Shown here piece by piece: positions 28,732-36,091 of a stretch of 36,091 nucleotides of DNA; position 1 is the first letter of the stretch, and every line of letters starts with the position of its first letter. The stretch comes from Bacilli bacterium (lineage in GTDB: Bacteria > Bacillota_I > Bacilli_A > RFN20 > CAG-826): positions 1 through 36,091 of the forward strand of contig JAQWCH010000010.1 of assembly GCA_028705995.1 (NCBI GenBank), given 5' to 3'. Below the pieces are notes generated by a model that saw only the letters and a program-made list of their open reading frames with translations, was not told the DNA's origin and did no database searches. The position numbers were made by a program, and so were the translations under genes.

Positions 28732-28770
28732 AAAAAAATGTGTTCAACTTTCGCTGAACACATTTTTATT
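28732..28770. terminator. Bidirectional terminator between convergent genes
   Basis: AAAATGTGTTCA-actttcgc-TGAACACATTTTTATTTATTTT; A-tract upstream serves the minus strand. Confidence 0.9.
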
Positions 28771-28785
28771 TATTTTGAGAAGTGA

Positions 28786-30390
28786 TTAATCCCGGTACTT
28801 AGATTGATAAAAACGTTTCTTTTTTGTATAAGTTCGTGGAGCTGAAGAAAATTCTCCACCAGTTGCTTGATCGGCACGCTTTTTCTTTGAATAAGCACGC
28901 GGGGCATAGTTTGCTTCCTCTGTGCTCGATTGATAAGCACGCTTTGTTCGATTATAACTACGGGGTTCGGAGTTAAAACCTTCACTACTTGTTTGATAGG
29001 AACGTTTCTTTTTTGCAAAGTTGCGTGGTGCTGAAGAGATTTCTTCGCTCGGTGATTTATCAAACTTTGGCGTGCGTTTACTCTTATATTTTCTTAATTC
29101 ATGATCTGGGGATTCTTTAAAATGCGTAGACCTTTGAAAATTAGTTTTCCGTTCGTCATTATTAGAACGATTACTTGAATAATTTCTTTTTGAATTACGC
29201 GTCGGCTCACGCTTTTCTTCTTTTTCTTGGCTGATAACAACTTTTTTGAATTTACTATCAGCATTAACTGGACCAAGGGTTAATACTATCATTTTTAATC
29301 CGGTATGCTTTTCAACCGCGCGTAGAAGCGACTTTTCCGCCCCGCTACAGAACGTATAGGCTTCGCCGGATAAACCACGTCGACCAGTTCGACCAATGCG
29401 GTGGACATAGGTTTCTGCGCTTTCTGGTAAGTCAAAGTTTATTACGTGCGATAGGTTATCAATATCAATCCCGCGCGCCGCAATATCAGTGGCAACTAAG
29501 ACACGGTTTTTGCCGCTTTTAAAATCATTAAGGGCGATTTGCCTAGCTTTTTGTGATTTGTTACCATGAATAGCATCGGTTTTCACACCATAGGATAATA
29601 AATCTTTAACAAGATTATTTGCCCCATGTTTAGTTCGGGTAAACACTAAAATCGAGGTGAGTTTATTATCAGTAAGTAGATCGAGCAATAAATTAACCTT
29701 TTCTTTTTTCTCAACAAAAAAGACCGAATGATGAATTTTATCAATCATCTTGTCAGGCGCGGACATCATCAATGTTTTTGGATCAATTAATAAATCCCGC
29801 GCAAGCGTTGAAACTGCTGGGGAGATGGTCGCCGAGAACATGAGTGTTTGCCGTTCTTTCGGAATAAAACCTTTAATGTGTTTAACGTCATTAATAAAGC
29901 CCATATCTAACATCGTGTCGGCTTCATCAAGGACAAAGTAATGGACATCACGTAAAGAAACAACATGTTGTTTTAATAAATCTTTTAACCGTCCAGGTGT
30001 CGCGACAAGAATATCGATGCCTTTTTTAAGCATCTTCTCTTGACCACGTTGGGAAGCCCCGCCATAGATGGCACCGGTGTGAATATTCGCGTAACTGCTA
30101 TAGGAGTTAAAAGCATCTTTAATTTGCTCAGCTAACTCACGCGTTGGCGCTAAGATTAACGCCCGAATTTTTTGTTCTTTATCCTGAATTTTACTAATGG
30201 CAATCATTTGAATTAAAGGAATGGCAAAGGCAGCGGTTTTACCCGTCCCCGTTTGCGCACTGGCGAGTAAGTCATGACCGGCAAAAATAACTGGTAAAGC
30301 ACTGGTTTGAATTGGAGAAGGCGTTTCGTAGCCTTGATCATCAATTGCTTTAAGAATTGATGAACTAATTTCGAGTTGTTGGAATGTCAT
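28786..30390 (-). CDS. DEAD-box ATP-dependent RNA helicase
   Basis: AQTGTGKTAAF, PTRELAEQ, VLDEADTMLDMGF, MFSAT, ATDIAARGIDI, HRIGRTGRRG. Confidence 0.96.
   Translation of the reverse strand: MTFQQLEISSSILKAIDDQGYETPSPIQTSALPVIFAGHDLLASAQTGTGKTAAFAIPLIQMIAISKIQDKEQKIRALILAPTRELAEQIKDAFNSYSSYANIHTGAIYGGASQRGQEKMLKKGIDILVATPGRLKDLLKQHVVSLRDVHYFVLDEADTMLDMGFINDVKHIKGFIPKERQTLMFSATISPAVSTLARDLLIDPKTLMMSAPDKMIDKIHHSVFFVEKKEKVNLLLDLLTDNKLTSILVFTRTKHGANNLVKDLLSYGVKTDAIHGNKSQKARQIALNDFKSGKNRVLVATDIAARGIDIDNLSHVINFDLPESAETYVHRIGRTGRRGLSGEAYTFCSGAEKSLLRAVEKHTGLKMIVLTLGPVNADSKFKKVVISQEKEEKREPTRNSKRNYSSNRSNNDERKTNFQRSTHFKESPDHELRKYKSKRTPKFDKSPSEEISSAPRNFAKKKRSYQTSSEGFNSEPRSYNRTKRAYQSSTEEANYAPRAYSKKKRADQATGGEFSSAPRTYTKKKRFYQSKYRD
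28789..29046 (-). repeat. Four in-frame 21-aa (63-bp) tandem repeats at helicase C-terminus
   Basis: EEISSAPRNFAKKKRSYQTSS / EGFNSEPRSYNRTKRAYQSST / EEANYAPRAYSKKKRADQATG / GEFSSAPRTYTKKKRFYQSK. Confidence 0.85.
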
Positions 30391-30435
30391 ATTTTCTCTT
30401 TTCTATGAACTTTTTGTTCATCGGGATGAAACCAA

Positions 30436-30470
30436 TAAAAAAGCGCTGGTATCAAAGCTAAACAGCGCTA
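30436..30470 (-). terminator. Terminator-like hairpin in the 5' leader of the DEAD-box helicase gene
   Basis: Minus strand AGCGCTG-tttagctttgatac-CAGCGCT-TTTTTATT, about 45 nt upstream of the helicase ATG. Confidence 0.75.
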
Positions 30471-30811
30471 TTTTGAATTCATCAATCAAGAGATATTAAT
30501 TCTTATGAACGGTCAAACTGTTTGTAATTAAACAGGCGTTATGTAACTTTTGGTCTTCATATTTTTAATCATCATTTTAAGACCTCGGTGAGTATACCAT
30601 AAAAACAATAAAGTACATAGGGAAATGAAAAATTATCCTAATTCAAGTTGTCGAAGGCGATTTTTAATTGATGTTGATTTGAATTTTCTCATGTAACAAA
30701 AATGACGCAAATAATCCTTTTATAACTTCTAAGCTTGTCGTTAGACAAACAACAAAAAATACTAATTATTTTTTTCAATATCAGCATATAATTGAAATAG
30801 GAGGGATAAAT

Positions 30812-31207
30812 ATGAAACGGGAACTTAAACTCCTAATTGGAGTGCTCCCAATATTAACTAGTCTTATTCTACTTGATAAACAAGCATCGACTACTCAAGT
30901 ACAAGCTTCTGATCCGATTTGGGTTGAACAAGCTATTGCACCATCTGGTGAAGACTACAATTATACGATTTCATATAATCCGACAACTATCTTAGCAGTT
31001 AATCCCACCTTCCCAACCGAAGCGGATGGTGAAGACGTTACGCCATTAAATTATATGGAGATATTTTCCACCAATACTTATATTGATTTAACTGGTGGAA
31101 TCCGAAATGATTTTATGACAATGGGCACTTGGGCGATGATTCAAGGAAGTCACTTGCCAAAAAACAGTTTGGTGTGTTTGCTTTTAATCGATATGTATTG
31201 CTCATAA
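30812..31207 (+). CDS. Secreted protein of unknown function, probably frameshifted or truncated
   Basis: RBS GGAGGG; hydrophobic N-terminus; A_AAA_AAC near 31154 followed by an open -1 frame QFGVFAFNRYVLLINSA. Confidence 0.4.
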   Translation: MKRELKLLIGVLPILTSLILLDKQASTTQVQASDPIWVEQAIAPSGEDYNYTISYNPTTILAVNPTFPTEADGEDVTPLNYMEIFSTNTYIDLTGGIRNDFMTMGTWAMIQGSHLPKNSLVCLLLIDMYCS

Positions 31208-31281
31208 ATTCGGCATAACTAAGTAAAAAATGAATTGATACCATTTTCTTGTACTTTATGTTCTTTGTAGTTATTGATCAT

Positions 31282-31360
31282 TTATTGATTCATGAGTCTA
31301 TATTGTATAGGAGAATATCCTCCTAATGTCAACTTAATCCCAACGGTAATTAATCAGCAT
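31282..31360 (-). mobile_element. Remnant of IS3-family transposase OrfB C-terminus
   Basis: Minus strand encodes KLTLGGYSPIQYRLMNQ* with INYRWD in a neighbouring frame, resembling NYRxx...KMSPVQYR ends of IS3 OrfB. Confidence 0.45.
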
Positions 31361-31733
31361 CCATCTGCCTTGAATAAAACATTAAAATAGTAGTGCCCGC
31401 TATCATAATCAACATAGATACAGGAACTACCACTTTCATGATTGGAGACCAAGATATAATCCACTCTTGTAGTCTTACAATTCCTTGATAAACAAAATAA
31501 CCAATTAAAATCAAAATAATAAATACTGCAGAATATGCCACTTTTCCGGCGTTTCGACCGGAAATAAGACCCAAAGAAAACATGATTCCAACAATGGCAT
31601 AAGTAACCATACCTAAACCTAGCATTACCAAATTCCATATCTTATTATCAAGAAAACTAACACCCGTAATTGATATAGAGGTAATTAATGTAACAAGAAT
31701 AACTTTATAGACACCCAATGTTTTTGATTTCAT
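31350..31733 (-). CDS. Small polytopic membrane protein, unknown function
   Basis: 127 aa with about four hydrophobic helices. Confidence 0.6.
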   Translation of the reverse strand: MKSKTLGVYKVILVTLITSISITGVSFLDNKIWNLVMLGLGMVTYAIVGIMFSLGLISGRNAGKVAYSAVFIILILIGYFVYQGIVRLQEWIISWSPIMKVVVPVSMLIMIAGTTILMFYSRQMDAD

Positions 31734-31765
31734 GTATTAGCCCAAATTTACTCACCTTATTTGTG

Positions 31766-32374
31766 TTATTCAGTCGGATGATGAGGCACTTCAATAATAC
31801 TCTCGTTAGTAATGATGTTTTGGATATCAAATTCAATAAGATAATAAACCTCATGAGTTACTAATACCGCTTCTTCTAAACCAAGCGAATAGTAATATTT
31901 CAAATCTTCTTCTCTATCTGGTTGACCCAGTAGGATAATCGCATATTCTAATTCTTTCTCAACTAGTTCATGCTGTTCACGGAAATAATGAATCATGTGT
32001 GAACGTTCATCTTCATTAGCAGTCGCCCACTTTTCCGCACTAAAGGCATAGGTTGAATCATAGATTTGATGATCGATAAAACGATAGATGCTTAGCATAG
32101 CGATAGGAGAAATATAAATCGCTAACATTATTAAAGAGAGTGTCAGTTTCTTGACTTTTAACTTCTTATATAATTCAACCGAACCAACAATGATTAAACC
32201 TAAAGCATAAGGTAATAAGATGGGGGCGATAAATAGGAGAGCAAGAAGATCCTGTAATGTATCACGCCCCCAAAGTGATTGATGAAAATAATAACCAAAA
32301 ACTCCCATTGTAGTTAAAAAAATAAGAGTGCCTAAAATAAGGATGATAATCGCTTTTTTCAAATTATTCTTCAT
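31766..32374 (-). CDS. Membrane protein, unknown function
   Basis: 202 aa, three hydrophobic helices then an acidic soluble C-terminus; 32 nt from the next gene. Confidence 0.65.
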   Translation of the reverse strand: MKNNLKKAIIILILGTLIFLTTMGVFGYYFHQSLWGRDTLQDLLALLFIAPILLPYALGLIIVGSVELYKKLKVKKLTLSLIMLAIYISPIAMLSIYRFIDHQIYDSTYAFSAEKWATANEDERSHMIHYFREQHELVEKELEYAIILLGQPDREEDLKYYYSLGLEEAVLVTHEVYYLIEFDIQNIITNESIIEVPHHPTE

Positions 32375-32942
32375 GCGTTTATTATAAATAGCCGGTTAGT
32401 GATTGTCTATTTAATCTCTTTGTATTTGACAGAATAGTTATGTAGTGAAAAGATTAAATTAACTGACAATTACGCACAACAATAAAATCAACAACAAACT
32501 ACATTCAAGTGGATTTTTCATCTCTTATTTGCCTATTGTTAGAGTATCAAGCTGAAAAATTTATCCTATTTTTGTCATGGTATGGTAGTGTTTAGTTGTC
32601 CACAAGAATAGGACAATTAAAATCTGAAAGGCCGCAATCATATTATTTATTTTGCTATCTATGAGTTAGAAAGATATATAGGATTGAAGGCAGAAAAAAT
32701 TAGTTTTCAATTAGCAAAAAGTGTAACATGTTTTACGAGGTGGTGTATGAACTAGCAAACAATTGATTGAAATTAGATACAGGCTACATTAATTTTTACG
32801 TAATTTTGTCATAAATGAAAGACGACCAACGGAGTAAGTAATCATTTGAGATTATTCAGTTCATTCAGTGAATACTGAAAGTCGTTGGAATAATAACAAT
32901 GTTCATAAATGATGGTGTTATTTGACTATTTGATCCATCAAA

Positions 32943-35900
32943 TCAACTTTTGAACTTGATCAACCTAATTAAGATGTCTTTAATAAATACATATCTTCTA
33001 GTGTAGTTATTAGGAATTCGAATAAGTTTTATACCGTTATCTTCACAGATTTTTTCTTTCATTTTATCGCGTGTAATGACTTGATTATCAGTCGTGTGCT
33101 CTTCGCCGTCAAGCTCAATCACTAAACGTGGGAATTCATCTTCTTTGATTTTTTCATAAATAACAAAATCAAAAACTGACTTGGTCCCGTAATCAAATAG
33201 TTCGGGGCTCGTGAATCGATTAAGGACATCGCTGACCTTGACTTGTTTTTCAATTGTAAATTGGCTTTGAATAGAGAGGATCTGATTGACGGTCGTAAGG
33301 AGTTCTTTTTCTTTAATCGTGCTATATTGCCGATAGTTCATACTATTCACATATTGATTGTTTGATGTCTCTGTTAATTTTATTTCTTTACCTTTATCCG
33401 TCAAATAATGAATCAGTTCATAAATATCATTTGAGGCTTTTGAGCGTCGATTAATTTCTCGCATGTCTCCAACCATTACAAACTCTTTCTTAGCCCTAGT
33501 TGTGGCGACATTAATGAGTTCCTGATTATTTTTAACCCAATCAAAGGCTTTGGGTGTCGTTTTTCGTGTAATCGCAGTCGAAAAATAAATTTTATCTTTT
33601 TCATCCCCTTGAAAAGTATGCACCGTGCCAACATCGACGCCAGTGATATTTTCTTTCTTAATGCGATCTAGTATCAAATCTGCTTGATTTCTAAAAGGGG
33701 TAATGATACCAATTGACTCTCCATTTTTATTTGTTTTTATGTCAGAAATAATCGCGTCAATTTCAGGTAATGATGTATTCTTCGTGTTAGAACGGGCAAA
33801 TATTTTTTGATTTACCTGAATATGGAAAAGGACCTTCTTTTCAAGGTCATCTTTTTGGGGAACGATTAACTTTGAGTGATAGTATTTTTTATTACTAAAC
33901 GCGATGATGTCTTGATGGCAACGATAATGATAACGTAATAGAACAAATTTAGAGACACTATCAACGCTTTGCATTGTTCGAATAATTGAACTTTCAACAT
34001 AATGATAGGGTTTGGCTATTTTATACTTATTCATTAACATCTGGTTCACTTCTGGTGATATGGTAATGACAGGTTGTAACTGATTTTGATCGCCAACGAG
34101 TAGCAAGCGTTCCCCACGGATTATTGAGAAAAGCGAATATCCGATTGAGCATTGACCCGCCTCATCGATAATTGTGAGACTAAAGGATGGTGTGGGTGGG
34201 CCTAGACGCCATGCAGATTGATTTGTCGTCAACACAATCGGAAAAACTCGCTGCAGCATCGTCAATTTTTTTAAATCCATGATGTAGCGATTAAAAGCAG
34301 ACACTTGCTCATATTCATCTTCGATATCAAGCAGGTCAACAAACTCCTTATATTTAGGTTCGTCTAGGCGTTTGATGCACTTGACACTTGTATAAAAAAG
34401 CCACATCAAAAACGAATCATTAGCTTGGACAACGTTTTTATGGATTTCTTCATCTTGATAGATTGGCAAAGTAGCCAATTTAGCCTTCTTCGCTTCGAGT
34501 TCTGATTGCACAATAATATTAACGCGTAAGTCATGCGCAAGATATTTGAGCATACTTTCTAAGGCATCAATAGACTCTTCGAGTTCCAGCCTTTCTTCGT
34601 ATTGATCGATGATTAAATTGATTGTTTTTAAATTGTGCTTATTACTCAAACTAATGCGACTAAGTTTTTCTTCATCAACAATGTAATGCTTATGCTTTTG
34701 AATGTTGCTTTTTATTGCAAGTAATGATTCACGAATCTTACCATTGTTACCCAAACGGAGAAATGGCAAAGGAATAGGACGATTTTGATATTTAATGTTT
34801 TGCAATTTTAATCCGATGTCATCAATTGGTTTATTGTTATTTGATGACACAAGTACGGTTTGTTCATTAAAAAAGGCGGAGATAAGTAGATTGATAATGC
34901 TATGTGTCTTACCTGTGCCAGGAGGTCCTTGAACATAGGTTACTGGTTGTTTTAGAGCATTATGAATAACACGTAACTGATCGACATTCATCATTTGATT
35001 TATTAATACGATATCAAAGGCACGTTTACGGCTCAATTGGCTAGTATCCATATTTCCAAAGAAAGCATTAAGGGGAGTTGAAAGGAGGTCTTTATTTTTG
35101 GCGGTTGCAATTGATTGAAACTCTCGTTCAATATAACTATTATAATTTCTGACCAAATCAAATATATAGGGACGATCATCAATACTTTCGTTAAAACGCT
35201 TCAATGATTTCTCCAACATTTGCTTTGCTTTATGAGGATTATCAATAAATAGTTTTGTAAAAACATCCACTTCTAAATCAAGATAATTCCTAATGTTATG
35301 TTTGAACTCACTTTCTTTGTCACTTGCGAATTCGTAATTAAATAACGTTTCATCGCCGATGACTAATTGGCGATTTTCCGGATCGAACATCAGACGTTTA
35401 TAAACACAAACAAAGAGACCTTTAGTTGTTTTTATTGATAAAAGATTAAAGGCTAATTCAGTAATTTGAAATGTTTTTTCTTTATCCTGACGAGCAATTC
35501 GTTCGATTTTTTCGGTTAACTCCGCCATTTGTTTTAACGACAATTCGTAAAAGCCATGCTTCTTTGCTCTTTTCAACTCATCTTCATCAATTGCACTAAC
35601 TAGATTCGTATCCTTTTGATAGGGGACATTATCATATTTAATAGCTTCTTTAAGATAATCAAGGATTTTATCATTATATAAATCATATTCAAGCCACTGC
35701 AGATCTTTAAGGTTATTTTCAATGAACGGTATCAATTTTTTTGGGCGTTTATAGATTGTGTGGTCAAGTACATTTGCCGTTTTGATCTTATCAAAATGAA
35801 GTGCAATATTGGTCAAGATACCATTTGTCTCATTATTAACCATCCCAATGTTAAAAGCCGTAACGATTAGACGTCTTGATTTAAGATCTATATCATTGAC

Positions 35901-36005
35901 AGCACACCAATAATAAGTTTCGCCTCCGGTTTGATTCAAATAATCAATGGATAACCACTTTGCCTCTTTTATGGCTTGAGAAATTGACTTCGCGATGTCG
36001 CTCAT
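32943..36005 (-). CDS. SF1 (Dna2/Upf1-like) helicase fused to C-terminal Vsr/DUF559-like nuclease domain
   Basis: VQGPPGTGKTHSIINLL, TIIDEAGQCS, LVGDQNQLQP, VGTVHTFQGDEKDKIYFS, ATTRAKKEFVMVGD; C-terminal FDYGTKSVFDFVIYE...LVIELDGEEHTTDNQVITRDKMKEKICEDNGIKLIRIPN. Confidence 0.9.
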   Translation of the reverse strand: MSDIAKSISQAIKEAKWLSIDYLNQTGGETYYWCAVNDIDLKSRRLIVTAFNIGMVNNETNGILTNIALHFDKIKTANVLDHTIYKRPKKLIPFIENNLKDLQWLEYDLYNDKILDYLKEAIKYDNVPYQKDTNLVSAIDEDELKRAKKHGFYELSLKQMAELTEKIERIARQDKEKTFQITELAFNLLSIKTTKGLFVCVYKRLMFDPENRQLVIGDETLFNYEFASDKESEFKHNIRNYLDLEVDVFTKLFIDNPHKAKQMLEKSLKRFNESIDDRPYIFDLVRNYNSYIEREFQSIATAKNKDLLSTPLNAFFGNMDTSQLSRKRAFDIVLINQMMNVDQLRVIHNALKQPVTYVQGPPGTGKTHSIINLLISAFFNEQTVLVSSNNNKPIDDIGLKLQNIKYQNRPIPLPFLRLGNNGKIRESLLAIKSNIQKHKHYIVDEEKLSRISLSNKHNLKTINLIIDQYEERLELEESIDALESMLKYLAHDLRVNIIVQSELEAKKAKLATLPIYQDEEIHKNVVQANDSFLMWLFYTSVKCIKRLDEPKYKEFVDLLDIEDEYEQVSAFNRYIMDLKKLTMLQRVFPIVLTTNQSAWRLGPPTPSFSLTIIDEAGQCSIGYSLFSIIRGERLLLVGDQNQLQPVITISPEVNQMLMNKYKIAKPYHYVESSIIRTMQSVDSVSKFVLLRYHYRCHQDIIAFSNKKYYHSKLIVPQKDDLEKKVLFHIQVNQKIFARSNTKNTSLPEIDAIISDIKTNKNGESIGIITPFRNQADLILDRIKKENITGVDVGTVHTFQGDEKDKIYFSTAITRKTTPKAFDWVKNNQELINVATTRAKKEFVMVGDMREINRRSKASNDIYELIHYLTDKGKEIKLTETSNNQYVNSMNYRQYSTIKEKELLTTVNQILSIQSQFTIEKQVKVSDVLNRFTSPELFDYGTKSVFDFVIYEKIKEDEFPRLVIELDGEEHTTDNQVITRDKMKEKICEDNGIKLIRIPNNYTRRYVFIKDILIRLIKFKS

Positions 36006-36091
36006 GGAAGACTCCTAAATATATCTTGATAAGAGAATTATACCCTATATAGAGAAAGATACCCGCACGCTTTTCCCTTCCTTGTGCAAAT

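Noticed and set aside
28770-29063. 97-aa repeat-containing ORF in another frame
   Set aside because: Shifted-frame image of the DEAD-box C-terminal repeats.
1-36091. CRISPR array, prophage or complete IS element
   Set aside because: No regular direct-repeat/spacer pattern, no phage structural genes, no intact transposase ORF seen.

Overview
Low-GC, Firmicutes/Mollicutes-like chromosomal segment (standard code; several genes end in TGA). The first part is housekeeping: tRNA-Thr, a K+-dependent-type membrane pyrophosphatase, a heterodimeric ABC exporter, a CBS protein, an esterase, GNAT, a membrane M28 peptidase and a GGDEF protein. The core (about 11.8-28.8 kb) looks like a self-contained c-di-GMP-controlled cell-surface system. 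Two sigma-A promoters each drive a c-di-GMP-I (GEMM-I) riboswitch overlapping an intrinsic terminator. Riboswitch 1 precedes an operon of SipW-type exported proteins, including two tandem TasA/CalY-like paralogs. Riboswitch 2 precedes a related surface protein, a membrane-anchored McrB-like AAA+ ATPase, a DUF2357/McrC-like partner with no visible nuclease motif, an ER-type (SipW) signal peptidase, two EAL proteins and a nucleosidase. A diguanylate cyclase lies divergently next to riboswitch 1. The last part contains a DEAD-box helicase with a C-terminal repeat tail and a leader hairpin, a possible frameshifted secreted protein beside an IS3 remnant, small membrane proteins, and a large SF1 helicase-nuclease fusion that may be a defence gene. 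Family assignments come from motif recognition by eye; no database search was run.
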